Positions 54,118 through 63,038 of a DNA stretch of 64,000 nt are shown here, piece after piece. The position numbers and the translations under genes are program-made. Source of the DNA: Nocardia colli (GTDB taxonomy: Bacteria > Actinomycetota > Actinomycetes > Mycobacteriales > Mycobacteriaceae); NCBI RefSeq assembly GCF_008704205.1, contig NZ_VXLC01000015.1, positions 124,001 to 188,000 on the forward strand, given 5' to 3'. Positions within the stretch are counted from its first letter, which is position 1. Every line of letters starts with the position of its first letter. The notes beneath the pieces were generated by a model. It searched no databases. It worked only from the letters and a program-made list of their open reading frames with translations, and was not told where the DNA came from.

Positions 54118-54414
54118 GTGGCGTCGAAGGTCGGGGTGACTCCGGAGCAATTGCGGAGTGCGGCAGGGAAAATGGGTTTGCTGCGGGATCGGATGAACGA
54201 CATCCTCAGCACATTGGAGTCCTCGCTGGCGGCAAAGGGCGCGGCCTGGGGCGGCGACGGCTACGGCAGCACCTTCGCCGACGGCCCGGAAGGCTATGTG
54301 GCCGCGCACAAGAACCTCACCGAAGGCATCGGCAACACCGCCGTCACCCTCGACTCGTACTCCGCCGGGCAGTACAAGGCCGCGGACCTGCTGGCTCGAA
54401 TGGACCGGCGGTAG
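54118..54414 (+). CDS. WXG100-like ESX protein
   Basis: A 98-residue helical hairpin from GTG 54118 with GAAAGGG upstream. The turn reads KGAAWGGDGYGSTF, with the WGG at residues 44-46, as in WXG100/EsxA-type proteins; the tail is YKAADLLARMDRR. Such proteins are exported as partners of larger type VII substrates. It stands 21 bases before the CpnT-like gene and is probably its chaperone or dimer partner. Confidence 0.8.
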   Translation: MASKVGVTPEQLRSAAGKMGLLRDRMNDILSTLESSLAAKGAAWGGDGYGSTFADGPEGYVAAHKNLTEGIGNTAVTLDSYSAGQYKAADLLARMDRR

Positions 54415-54435
54415 AACGACTTCTGCTGATACCGC

Positions 54436-56859
54436 ATGTCCATCACCATTCCCAGCGAGCTGCAATGGCTCGGCTGGATCGCCGGGTCGGACTGGCCCGA
54501 CGGCGACGAAGACAAGATGTGGGCCATCGGCGCCGACTGGCGCCAGGCCGCCGCCGACATCCGTGCACTGCTACCGGATTTGGCCGCCGCCAGGAAGGCG
54601 ACCATCGAGGCATACCCCTGGGGTGACGGCGTCGAGGAGATGACCGCCGCGCTGGACAAGCTCGATCGCGGTCCCGAATCGCTGGAACAGCTGGCCGAAA
54701 TCCTCGACTACGTAGTCGAATCCGCGGATGCGCTCGGCACCGAGATCGAGTACACCAAGATCCTCGTCATCAGTTCGCTGGCCATGCTCGCCTTCGAAAT
54801 CGCCGCGGCATGGTTCTTTCCGCCCACCGCGCCGCTGGTCGAGGCGGCGGCCATCGGCGTCACCCGGGTGGCCGTTCGGCTGCTCGGCCAGCGCGCGGTC
54901 AGTGCGATCGCCCGATTCGCGGCCAAGACCGGACTTGCCGCGCTCGCCAAATTCTCCGCGAAGCATGTCGTATTCAGCACGGTGCTTGGTGCGGGGCAGG
55001 ACGCGGCGATCCAGGCGTATCAGGTCGGGGCCGGACATCGGGATGGTATCGATTGGAATCGGGTCGGTACGACCGCCTATACCGCCGCGGCGGCGGGTGC
55101 GGTCGGTGGTCCGGTCGGGGGACTGCTCGGAAAGGCGGCGACGAAAGTTCCACTGCCCGCTGGGCGTTGGAGTGGTGCGCTGAAAGGCGCGGCGGTCGGT
55201 GCGGGATCGGGGATGGCCGGCGCCCTAGGTGCTTGGGGCGTCGGCGGTTTCGCCAATGGATGGACGTGGGATCCGCGACTGCTGACCGGTGGTGCGGCTT
55301 ACGGGGTATTGACCGGTGGCAGCAAGGGGTTTCGGCACGCGCCGCCCGGGCGTGGGCCTGGTGGGCGAGGATTCAATGCGCCGACCCCCGGACGGTTCGG
55401 CGGTGACGGCAGTTCCGCTCGGGTGCGCGTGGCAAGCGGTGCGGACGGTGCCGGCATTGGTTCCACGCATCGCTCGGGAGATTCGTCTGCCAACGGTGCC
55501 GGGAATCGGGACGTTTCTACTGGCAATCATCCGGGGGAGACGTCGAACCGGAGCGGGAATCAGCCTGAGGGCTCATCGAACACGAATTCCGGCGCTCAGG
55601 CATCGAGAGGCATCCAGCCACACCCTGCGTTCGCCGGCGGGGATGGAAGTCAGCCGAAGCCGTCGGTGACGGCGTCCGAAGCTCCGCGCACTGAGCCGTC
55701 GACGCCGCGCGCGGATACCGATGCTCGCTCGACCGGTGCTGAACCACGCGCGGGTACCCCCGAACGTCGGCCGACTCCGGCTGGAGCCGAGACACCCGTC
55801 CACGCAAGCACGACCGGAAAGGAGGCGTCCCAAAATCGCACTCCTGGAACGGAAAAGCCGCACGCTGAGTCGCGCGTGCCCGGTGCGGAACGGCCACAAA
55901 CCGCCGAGGCGAGACGACCGGCCGAGGTTCCGGATCAGATCCGCGAGAAGCTCCGCGGGCTGGGCGTCGACCTGGAGGGCATGAGCCCCGAGCAGATACA
56001 CCGTGCCGGCCTGGATGCGGCGACCCGTCGCCTTTCGGAACTGGTGACCTCGACAGCTGACCTGGATGCCGCGGGCCTGCCGCCGAACGAACACCTGACC
56101 CACCGCAAGGCTCTGCAGAGGCAGATCAACGAAGTCCTCGCCCTGCGGAATGACCTGCGATCCGAATTCGAGAACCCACGAAACTCGACCCCCGGAAAGC
56201 CGGACGCGACCACCCATCCGCGGCCGGAAACCTCACCGGGAAACGAGAATACGTCGAAGCCGACGGGGGAGCGTGTACCGACGGAGCCCAGGCGCCCCGC
56301 CGAGATCATCGATTCGATCCGGGAAAAGGTGCGAGCCCTCGGCGTCGATCCAGACGGCATGACTCCGGACCAGTTGCGCCGCGCAGGTACAGACGCACTC
56401 GCACGCCGAGCCGACGAATTCGCCGAGCAGACCACCGCTTTGGAAGGAGCCGGACTGCACCCGAACGACCTTCTACAACAGCGCATGGAGCTGCAACGGC
56501 AGATCGACGAATTCCTCACCCAACGCAAAGAACTCCGCTCGGAATTCGACCAATACAGCAAACAACCTGAGGCAGAAGGCAATCCGTCCGCCAACCCCCC
56601 AACCCCGGAGCAGCACCCTGCACCGGAACCAACCCGGCAACACCCAGAAGGCGAACGCCCACAACCCGCCACCCAGACACCCACCGCAGAACCTCACACG
56701 ACGCCCGACGGCGAGCGAACCCCCGACGAGATCCCCGACACAACCTCGAAGATCCCATACACGCCAAGATACTTCGGCGTCCCACCGATCCCCGAGTACG
56801 AAGCACCCACACCGCCGGACGACGCCGTTTGGGAGCCAAAGCCGAAGCCCGAGCGGTAA
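54436..56859 (+). CDS. CpnT-like ESX-linked large protein with tandem repeats and no recognised toxin domain
   Basis: An 807-residue protein. Residues 1-110 match the N-terminal domain of CpnT-type proteins (PSELQWLGWIAGSDWPDGDEDKMW). Residues 110-310 are Ala/Gly-rich and hydrophobic, with repeated membrane-like helices. Residues 310-490 are a disordered Gly/Ser/Pro/Thr linker. Residues 493-707 contain two 89-residue repeats, and the end is a Pro-rich tail of about 100 residues (TPRYFGVPPIPEYEAP). In CpnT the C-terminus is a NAD glycohydrolase; nothing similar is seen here. It may be a precursor with a lost toxin, or the repeats may be the effective part. No immunity gene follows. Confidence 0.72.
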   Translation: MSITIPSELQWLGWIAGSDWPDGDEDKMWAIGADWRQAAADIRALLPDLAAARKATIEAYPWGDGVEEMTAALDKLDRGPESLEQLAEILDYVVESADALGTEIEYTKILVISSLAMLAFEIAAAWFFPPTAPLVEAAAIGVTRVAVRLLGQRAVSAIARFAAKTGLAALAKFSAKHVVFSTVLGAGQDAAIQAYQVGAGHRDGIDWNRVGTTAYTAAAAGAVGGPVGGLLGKAATKVPLPAGRWSGALKGAAVGAGSGMAGALGAWGVGGFANGWTWDPRLLTGGAAYGVLTGGSKGFRHAPPGRGPGGRGFNAPTPGRFGGDGSSARVRVASGADGAGIGSTHRSGDSSANGAGNRDVSTGNHPGETSNRSGNQPEGSSNTNSGAQASRGIQPHPAFAGGDGSQPKPSVTASEAPRTEPSTPRADTDARSTGAEPRAGTPERRPTPAGAETPVHASTTGKEASQNRTPGTEKPHAESRVPGAERPQTAEARRPAEVPDQIREKLRGLGVDLEGMSPEQIHRAGLDAATRRLSELVTSTADLDAAGLPPNEHLTHRKALQRQINEVLALRNDLRSEFENPRNSTPGKPDATTHPRPETSPGNENTSKPTGERVPTEPRRPAEIIDSIREKVRALGVDPDGMTPDQLRRAGTDALARRADEFAEQTTALEGAGLHPNDLLQQRMELQRQIDEFLTQRKELRSEFDQYSKQPEAEGNPSANPPTPEQHPAPEPTRQHPEGERPQPATQTPTAEPHTTPDGERTPDEIPDTTSKIPYTPRYFGVPPIPEYEAPTPPDDAVWEPKPKPER
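55912..56556 (+). repeat. Two 89-residue protein repeats inside the CpnT-like gene
   Basis: Bases 55912-56178 and 56290-56556 each encode 89 residues that align without gaps: by manual count 49 of 89 are identical. Both begin RRPAE and contain REK, LGVD, GM-P-Q, RAG, AGL-PN and QRQI before ending LRSEF. The spacer is 37 residues of disordered sequence. The repeats have diverged enough at the DNA level not to be a recent duplication. Confidence 0.85.
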
Positions 56860-56914
56860 CCAGGCTGCACGCCGCACACGAATCTTATTGACCAACAGTA
56901 GCTTTGAGCAGGGA

Positions 56915-56947
56915 ACGCCGCCGCATCCTTCAACGATCCGGCGGCGT
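56915..56947. terminator. Hairpin between convergent genes
   Basis: ACGCCGCCG and CGGCGGCGT pair perfectly over 9 bases with a 15-base loop, between the stops of the CpnT-like gene and the convergent secreted-protein gene. It can act in both directions. Confidence 0.55.
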
Positions 56948-56953
56948 CCGCCT

Positions 56954-57379
56954 CTACGGCACGTAGAGCGTCGCGAAACCAGGCGTGACCGTCGCGGAAC
57001 TCGGCGAACTGACCATGAAGACAACCTGTCCGGCGCCGGTGTTCACCGATGCCTGCGCCGGGATCCCGTTCAGGCCGTCGGACAGGCGGGTGGCTCCGGT
57101 CGCGCCGGTCGAAAGGTTGACCCACTGCACGGGCGCGGTGAGCATGCACCCCCAGCCGCCCGGCTTACCGCCCGTGATCACCACGACGCCGGGCTGGTCG
57201 CCGACCACCGCCACGCACTGGATAGCGGGCGCATCGAAACTGCCGTTCGGATTTCCGAACGGGGCGGGGGCGATCTGAAACGGAACTGTCACCGCCGCGG
57301 TAGCGACACCGGCGGCCGATAACCCTGACGCAATACCGAGCATTGCGCCGAAACCGAGCTTACGAGCGAAAGTCAGCAC
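56954..57379 (-). CDS. Small secreted protein of unknown function
   Basis: A 141-residue protein with a Sec signal peptide (FGAMLGIASGLSAAGVATA, cleavage before AVTVPF). The mature part of about 110 residues is strand-rich and Gly/Val-rich with two cysteines (IQCVAVVG and WGCMLTAP) that can form a disulfide, and ends SATVTPGFATLYVP. It has the look of the many small exported proteins of Nocardia without known function. It is a single-gene unit. Confidence 0.7.
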   Translation of the reverse strand: MLTFARKLGFGAMLGIASGLSAAGVATAAVTVPFQIAPAPFGNPNGSFDAPAIQCVAVVGDQPGVVVITGGKPGGWGCMLTAPVQWVNLSTGATGATRLSDGLNGIPAQASVNTGAGQVVFMVSSPSSATVTPGFATLYVP

Positions 57380-57647
57380 AGCGATCTCCTGGAACGTTGG
57401 CGAAACCCGACCCGAACGCCGCCGAGCATATCCCCTCGCCGCTCGGTTCCGGACCGTGTTTCCAGCGCGAGCGACGGGCGGTACTACGGCGGTGGACGGC
57501 AGGGCTACGGCCGTGACGTGACGTATGACTCGATGACAGACTGCCGATTCGTAGTGAGACTGGATGGCGGTGTCGATCGTGAACGGCCTGCTCAGCCGTG
57601 GTGGTGCGGCACCGAATTATCTCGATCGGAAGGATGGTCTTGAGCTC

Positions 57648-58613
57648 ATGGCATCGTCGCCGAGCATGGACACGGTCAAGATCGCCCTGGAGATGGCGGT
57701 CCGCGCCCCGTCGATCCACAACACCCAGCCGTGGCGATGGCGGATCCGCGACCATGCGATCGAACTGTGGGCCGACCCGCAACGCCATCTCGTCGCCTCC
57801 GATCCCGGACAGGGCAAGCTGATCGTGAGTTGCGGTGCGGCGCTGCATCATCTGCGCATCGCCCTGGCCGTCCTCGGCTGGTCCGCGACCGTGACGCACC
57901 TGCCCGACCCCGATGAGCCGAATCATCTCGCCACCGTCGAGACCACACCGCACGAGCCGACCCAGGCCGACATCGAACTCGGCGCCGCGCTGCTACAGCG
58001 CCACACCGACCGCCGCGGTTACCGTTCATTGGAGATTCCACCCGGGTATCTGCGGACGATCTCGGCCGGTGCTGCCAAGTTCGGCGCGGTAGTCCGCCAT
58101 GTCCCGGAAAGCCTGCGCTTGCGGCTGGTGCAACCGTTTCAGGATGCCGTCACCCGCCACGCCGACGACCGCGACTACCAACGCGAACTCGCCACCTGGA
58201 GCGGACAGCGCCGGACGGCCGACGGCGTGCCCGGCGCCAACGTCCCGCACCCCCATCTCGTCGATCAGATTCCCGCCCGCGTCTTCGCCGGCGCCGAACT
58301 GATCGACCGCCACACCGACCCCGACGCCGCCGAATGGTTCGTCATCTGCACACCCCACGACGACCGCCGCTCCCAGCTCCGAGCCGGCGAAACCACCAGC
58401 GCCCTCCTCCTGGAAGCCACCCGCCTCGGCCTATCCACCTGCCTCCAAACCGAACCCCTCGGCCTCCCCGAACTCCGCGACGACATCCGCTCAACCGTCC
58501 TCTACGACTGCGCCTTCCCCCAGTCCATGATCCGAATCGGCTGGATACCAACAGATTCCGCACCACTGGCCCCGACTCCTCGTCGCCCGATCGAAGATAC
58601 GATCGATCTGTAG
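57648..58613 (+). CDS. Acg-like nitroreductase-fold protein
   Basis: A 321-residue protein from ATG 57648 (GGAAGGATGG lies upstream; an earlier ATG at 57564 is possible). Residues 10-40 read ALEMAVRAPSIHNTQPWRWR, the FMN-site opening of the Acg/Rv2032 family. The second half repeats a nitroreductase-like unit (TTSALLLEATRLGLSTCLQTEP) with the lid found in Acg. In mycobacteria such genes are hypoxia-induced and may hold FMN rather than reduce substrates. No DosR box was identified upstream by eye. Confidence 0.82.
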   Translation: MASSPSMDTVKIALEMAVRAPSIHNTQPWRWRIRDHAIELWADPQRHLVASDPGQGKLIVSCGAALHHLRIALAVLGWSATVTHLPDPDEPNHLATVETTPHEPTQADIELGAALLQRHTDRRGYRSLEIPPGYLRTISAGAAKFGAVVRHVPESLRLRLVQPFQDAVTRHADDRDYQRELATWSGQRRTADGVPGANVPHPHLVDQIPARVFAGAELIDRHTDPDAAEWFVICTPHDDRRSQLRAGETTSALLLEATRLGLSTCLQTEPLGLPELRDDIRSTVLYDCAFPQSMIRIGWIPTDSAPLAPTPRRPIEDTIDL

Positions 58614-58651
58614 TCGGAGGCTTCGGCGCGTAACCCGCTGCTATTCATTGA

Positions 58652-58668
58652 TGTTCATGCTGTGAACA
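58652..58668. promoter_or_regulatory. Short dyad between Acg-like and small membrane genes
   Basis: TGTTCA-TGCTG-TGAACA is a perfect 6-bp dyad with 5-base centre, and overlaps a second dyad ATGCTGT/ACAGCAT (58657-58678). It may be an operator for the downstream small gene or a weak terminator. Confidence 0.25.
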
Positions 58669-58811
58669 CCAACAGCATGCTGTCGCACCACTACCAACTT
58701 CTCCCATTAGTGCATCGCCGACTCGCGAACTGAGGCGTGTCGTGAAAGCATCTGTGCCAGTTGACTATCGGATTGCCGGATAGTCGCGCGCCGAGAATTC
58801 GAGGAATCAAG

Positions 58812-58979
58812 ATGCTCTTGTGGGCGACCGTCGGAACTGCAGCGCTCATTGTGCTGTTGCTACTCGGCGCTGCAGCGCGAGCCATGGATCCGCAGAGCCG
58901 GGCGGATCGGCGGCGGCGTCCGAACTCCGACTCGCGCATGTCGGCTGCGCAACGGCAGTGGCCGCAGTCGAGGCGCTAG
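58812..58979 (+). CDS. Small single-pass membrane protein
   Basis: A 55-residue protein from ATG 58812, with GAGGAA 6 bases upstream. The first 22 residues are one membrane segment (LLWATVGTAALIVLLLLGAA), followed by a strongly basic cytosolic tail (SRADRRRRPNSDSR). The type fits small membrane proteins of unknown role. The coding call rests on the ribosome site and the membrane segment. Confidence 0.55.
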   Translation: MLLWATVGTAALIVLLLLGAAARAMDPQSRADRRRRPNSDSRMSAAQRQWPQSRR

Positions 58980-59098
58980 TGCCACCTAGGCCGAGTTGAC
59001 TCGGCGGATCGAACCCGGTCGGCGACCGTATTGTGGGACATGTTCGGCTCCAACGAGATTCGCGCTGCTCGGGATATGGTCCAGTGCCGCCGATGGCA

Positions 59099-60331
59099 TC
59101 AGGGTGTCGGGGTCCGCAATGCGCGGCGGGCGGCGATCGAGCCGAAGGTTTCCCGGTCGGCCAGGAAACCCTCGAGGGCGAAGGTGGCGGCGCCGAGGCT
59201 GGCGGGGTTGTGGGGGAGGGTGGACAGTTGCAGGGTTACCGCGGCGAAGGGGTCGGTCATGGCGTGGCGAGCGGCTACGCGGCGGGTCACGTCGAGGAGC
59301 CGGGCGCCGAGGTGGTCGGCGATCAGGTCGCCGAAGACGATGGTTCGCGGGTTGAAGAGGTTCACCAGGTTGGCCACCGTCACACCCAGGTATTGACCGG
59401 TCTTGTCGATGACCTCCAGCGCTACGGCGTCACCACCGTCGGCGGCCTTGGCGATGGCCGCAATGGTGACGGCGTCGTCGACGTCGAGCAGCGGGCTGGA
59501 CGGCGCGAGTTCGCGCAGGGTGCGCACGATGCCGGGCGCGCTGACATACGCCTCGACGCAACCCATTCGCCCGCAACGACATTCACGTCCATCGAGCACC
59601 AGGTTGGTGTGTCCCCATTCGCCCGCACTGTTGGTGACGCCGCGGTAGAGCATCCCCTCGACGACCACGCCGATGCCGACACCGGCGCGAAGCGTGACGA
59701 CGATCAGATCGTCCACATCACGCCCGGCGCCGAACCAAAGATGCGCCGCCGTGCTGGCTTTGAGCGGATTGTCGAGGTACAGCGGATAGGAAAGGTGCTG
59801 CTCGAGCATCTGTGACAGCGGCACGTCGTGCCAGTGCCAGTACGGCGAGAACACCGAGACGCCACCGATGGGATCGACGAGCCCGGGCACGCTCAGCCCG
59901 ACGCCGAGCACCTTGTCCGCATCCCCGGCGGCCAGCTCGCCGATGCCGCGGGTGATCAGCGCGACGACATCGTCGGGGTCGGTGGCCGCCGGGTCGACCG
60001 GAATCTCGACCGACCGCTGCACCGTCATCGCCATGTCGAAAAGGTCGAAGTGGATGGCGGTTTCGGCGATATCGACCCCGACCAGCCTGCCGCGATCGGG
60101 ATTGATCGCGAGCTGGGCGCGCGGCCGGCCGATGCCCGGCGCGTCGTAACCGAGCTCGGCGAGCACGCCCACGTCCAGCAGTTCCGAGATCATGTTGCCG
60201 ACCGTGGCGAACGACAAACCGGTCGCTCGAGCGATCTCTTGCCGGCTGATATGACCGACGGCGGCATACACCGCCTGCAGTACGCCGAACCTGTTGCGGC
60301 GTCGGATGTCGCGCGCGGTCAGCTGATACAC
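59099..60331 (-). CDS. ROK-family transcriptional regulator
   Basis: A 410-residue protein from GTG 60331, which has GAGGAGG 9 bases upstream. The N-terminal HTH reads VLQAVYAAVGHISRQEIARATGLSFATVGNMISEL. The ROK domain has GRLVGVDIAETAIHFDLFD (ATP/phosphate loop), the sugar-binding EWGHTNLVLDGRECRCGRMGCVEAY block with the zinc-binding Cys cluster (CRCGRMGC), and a C-terminal NPRTIVFGD. It is divergent from the sugar ABC operon, so it is likely its repressor with a sugar as inducer. Confidence 0.88.
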   Translation of the reverse strand: MYQLTARDIRRRNRFGVLQAVYAAVGHISRQEIARATGLSFATVGNMISELLDVGVLAELGYDAPGIGRPRAQLAINPDRGRLVGVDIAETAIHFDLFDMAMTVQRSVEIPVDPAATDPDDVVALITRGIGELAAGDADKVLGVGLSVPGLVDPIGGVSVFSPYWHWHDVPLSQMLEQHLSYPLYLDNPLKASTAAHLWFGAGRDVDDLIVVTLRAGVGIGVVVEGMLYRGVTNSAGEWGHTNLVLDGRECRCGRMGCVEAYVSAPGIVRTLRELAPSSPLLDVDDAVTIAAIAKAADGGDAVALEVIDKTGQYLGVTVANLVNLFNPRTIVFGDLIADHLGARLLDVTRRVAARHAMTDPFAAVTLQLSTLPHNPASLGAATFALEGFLADRETFGSIAARRALRTPTP

Positions 60332-60399
60332 GGGTCGGGACCTCCTCGTCCGCTGGTGGTCGCAAACATACCGAACCACTTCCGCCAACAGTATTTACA

Positions 60400-60422
60400 A
60401 CAGTTATCTGAAGTCTTACTGT
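60400..60422. promoter_or_regulatory. Imperfect dyad in the ROK/ABC divergent promoter
   Basis: ACAGT at 60400-60404 and ACTGT at 60418-60422 bound a 23-bp partial dyad in an AT-rich patch, and a further AACAGT copy precedes it at 60387-60392. The place between the two divergent starts fits the ROK operator. Confidence 0.4.
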
Positions 60423-60474
60423 AACCGGCATCACTACACGACGCGAGTAGGCGTCAGATCACCGAGGAGTGCCC

Positions 60475-61524
60475 ATGTCCTGGACCCATCGACGACGTTG
60501 GACCAGTGCCGTTCTGTGCGGGGTGTCGCTGGCCCTGGCCGCGACCGCCTGCTCATCGGGCAAGGAGGCCGACTCGGCCGCCAACGGACCACAGCATCAG
60601 ACGGGCGCGGTCAGCCTGGTCTACGCGCAGAAACAGGGCGACCAGGAGTACTTCATCGGTGAGGCCGAGGGCGCCAAGGCGAAGGCCAAGGAACTCGGTA
60701 TCGATCTCAAGGTCGTGAACCTGGGCAATGACGCGAACAAGGCGGTCACCGAGGTCAACAACGCGATCAATCAGAAGGCCAGCGGCGTGATCGTCGTGGT
60801 GCCGGACCCGTCGGTCGGCCCGCAGGTCGCCCAGCTCACCAAGACCGGCGGCGTCGCCCTGCTGACCTCGGACGACCAGGTCTGTACGACCGGCCCCGAC
60901 CCGTCGAAATGCGCCAAGGACCAACTGGTTCCGCGCGTCGGCTTCAGCGGAACCCAGATGGGCACCGAGGTCGGCCGCCGGGCGGGCGAGGACTTCAAGA
61001 AGGCCGGCTGGAAGCCGGAGGAAACCGCGATCGTCGACGCCTGGAAGCAGGACGTGACGGTCTGCACCGACCGGGTCGAGGCGAACAAGAAGGCCTTCCG
61101 CGAGGCGGCCGGCGTGGACGTCAAGGTGATCGATGTCGGCACCGACAACACCCCGTCCGACGCGCAGAACAAGATCTCCGCGACGGTCGCGGGCAACCGA
61201 TCGGTCAAGAACTGGATCGTCATGGGCTGCAACGACGAGAACGTCAGCGGTGGCGTCGCCGCCATCCAGAACTCCGGCTACGCCGCGGACAACGTGCTCG
61301 GTGTCGGCCTCGGCGCCTACCTGGCCTGCAAGGAATGGCGCGGCGGCAAGCCCACCGGTTTCAAGGCGGCACTGTTCATCAACGGTAAGGACGTCGGCGC
61401 CCTCGCGGTGCAGACGATCTACGACTACCTGAAGAACGGCAAGGCCATGCCCGCCGAGGCGTTCGCACCGACCACGATGGTCGACTCCGGCAGCTGGCAG
61501 CAGGCAGGCGTCACATGCAGCTGA
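60475..61524 (+). CDS. Sugar ABC transporter substrate-binding lipoprotein (AraF-like)
   Basis: A 349-residue protein from ATG 60475 with GAGGAG 5 bases upstream. The lipobox is LALAATAC (Cys 26). The mature part is a periplasmic-binding-protein type I fold: SLVYAQKQGDQEYFIGEAEGAK, VVVPDPSVGPQVAQL, then MGCNDENVSGGVAAIQNSG. This pattern resembles L-arabinose-binding AraF. The end overlaps the ATPase gene by 10 bases. Confidence 0.88.
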   Translation: MSWTHRRRWTSAVLCGVSLALAATACSSGKEADSAANGPQHQTGAVSLVYAQKQGDQEYFIGEAEGAKAKAKELGIDLKVVNLGNDANKAVTEVNNAINQKASGVIVVVPDPSVGPQVAQLTKTGGVALLTSDDQVCTTGPDPSKCAKDQLVPRVGFSGTQMGTEVGRRAGEDFKKAGWKPEETAIVDAWKQDVTVCTDRVEANKKAFREAAGVDVKVIDVGTDNTPSDAQNKISATVAGNRSVKNWIVMGCNDENVSGGVAAIQNSGYAADNVLGVGLGAYLACKEWRGGKPTGFKAALFINGKDVGALAVQTIYDYLKNGKAMPAEAFAPTTMVDSGSWQQAGVTCS

Positions 61525-63038
61525 CCGGCCTGCGCGCCACCGGCCTCAGCAAGAGTTTCGCCGGGGTGCCCGCCCTGCGCGACGTGAGCCTGGACTTCCC
61601 GGCCGGCGCGGTGACCGCGCTCATGGGCGAGAACGGCGCGGGCAAATCCACCCTGATCAGGATCCTCGGCGGCGATCACCGCCCGGACACCGGTCGGCTC
61701 GAGCTCGACGGTGTCGCGCTCGAACCGGCCACCCCGGCCGACGCCCGCGCGGCCGGCATCCGGGTGATCGGCCAGGAACCGGAGATCGTGCCGCACGTCT
61801 CGGTCGCCGAGAACGTCTACCTCGGCGCGCTGCCGCGCCGCGCGGGTCGCCTGCTCGACCGCGCGGCACTGCACGAGCGGATGCGCACCGACCTGGCCCG
61901 GCTCGGCTTCGATCGCGACCTCGATCCGGACACCGTCGGATCGAAACTGACTGCCGCGCAACGACAGCTGGTCGAGATCATGCGGGCGCTCACCACCGAC
62001 GCCAAGGTGATCGCCTTCGACGAGCCGACGTCCTCGCTGTCCGACCACGAAACCGAATCGCTGTTCGCGTTGATCGGCCGGCTGCGGGAGCGGGGCCTGG
62101 CGGTGATCTACGTGTCGCATCGGATGCGGGAGATCTTCCAGCTCGCCGATCGGGTCGCGGTCCTGCGCGACGGCGCGCTGGTCGGGGTGCGCGCGACCGC
62201 GGATACCGACGATCAAGAGATCGTCCGCATGATGGTCGGCCGCGACCTGTCCACGCTGTTCACCCGCGGGCCGAGCACGCCGGGCCGGGTTGTCCTCGGT
62301 GTCGACGCGGTCACCACCGACGACGTGCAGGACGTGAGCCTCCAGGTACGGGCCGGTGAAGTGGTCGCGCTGGCCGGACTGGTCGGCGCGGGCCGCTCCG
62401 AACTGGCGGGCGCGCTGGCCGGCGATCACCCGATCCGCTCCGGCACGGTGCGCGTCGACGGCAAGCAACTGCGGTTGCGTCAACCACGGGACGCGGTGCG
62501 GGCCGGCATCGGCTACGCGCCGGAAGAGCGCAAAGCCCAAGCCCTGCTGCTGCATCGCGGTGTGCGCGACAACATTTCGCTGGCCATGCTCGACCACCTG
62601 CGGCGGTTGCGCTTCGTCAAAGCGGGCGAGGAACGTCGGCTCGCCCAGCACTACGTCGACTCGTTGCGGGTGCGCACGCCCTCGATCGAACAGGAGGTGC
62701 GCAAACTCTCCGGCGGCAACCAGCAGAAAGTGGTGCTGGCCCGCTGGCTGGCCCGCAAACCCAAGGTGCTGATCCTGGACGAGCCGACCCGCGGCGTCGA
62801 CGTCGGCGCGAAGGCCGAGATCTACCGAATCATCGAGGAATTGGCCGAAGCCGGGGTGGCGGTGCTGGTGATCTCCTCGGAACTACCCGAAGTGCTCGGC
62901 CTGGCCGACCGGATCGTCGTCATGCAGCACGGGCGCGTCACCGGCGAACTGGACCGCAGCGCAGCCAGCGAGGAGGCCATCCTCGCGCTGGCCATGGCCG
63001 CAGACCTGACGTCGAACACATCTCGAGGGAACCAATGA
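61515..63038 (+). CDS. Sugar ABC transporter ATPase (AraG-like, two ATPase domains)
   Basis: A 507-residue protein with two ABC domains. The first has Walker A GENGAGKST, signature LTAAQRQLVEIMRAL and Walker B IAFDEPTSSLS. The second has a degenerate Walker A (LVGAGRSEL) and a full signature (LSGGNQQKVVLARWL) with LILDEPTRGVD. This is the RbsA/AraG arrangement of monosaccharide importers. Confidence 0.92.
   Translation: MQLTGLRATGLSKSFAGVPALRDVSLDFPAGAVTALMGENGAGKSTLIRILGGDHRPDTGRLELDGVALEPATPADARAAGIRVIGQEPEIVPHVSVAENVYLGALPRRAGRLLDRAALHERMRTDLARLGFDRDLDPDTVGSKLTAAQRQLVEIMRALTTDAKVIAFDEPTSSLSDHETESLFALIGRLRERGLAVIYVSHRMREIFQLADRVAVLRDGALVGVRATADTDDQEIVRMMVGRDLSTLFTRGPSTPGRVVLGVDAVTTDDVQDVSLQVRAGEVVALAGLVGAGRSELAGALAGDHPIRSGTVRVDGKQLRLRQPRDAVRAGIGYAPEERKAQALLLHRGVRDNISLAMLDHLRRLRFVKAGEERRLAQHYVDSLRVRTPSIEQEVRKLSGGNQQKVVLARWLARKPKVLILDEPTRGVDVGAKAEIYRIIEELAEAGVAVLVISSELPEVLGLADRIVVMQHGRVTGELDRSAASEEAILALAMAADLTSNTSRGNQ

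Noticed and set aside
55300..55900. Low-complexity Gly/Ser/Thr/Pro stretch considered as a PE/PPE-type or collagen-like repeat
   Set aside because: No periodic motif was found; it reads as a disordered linker between the CpnT-like head and the 89-residue repeats.
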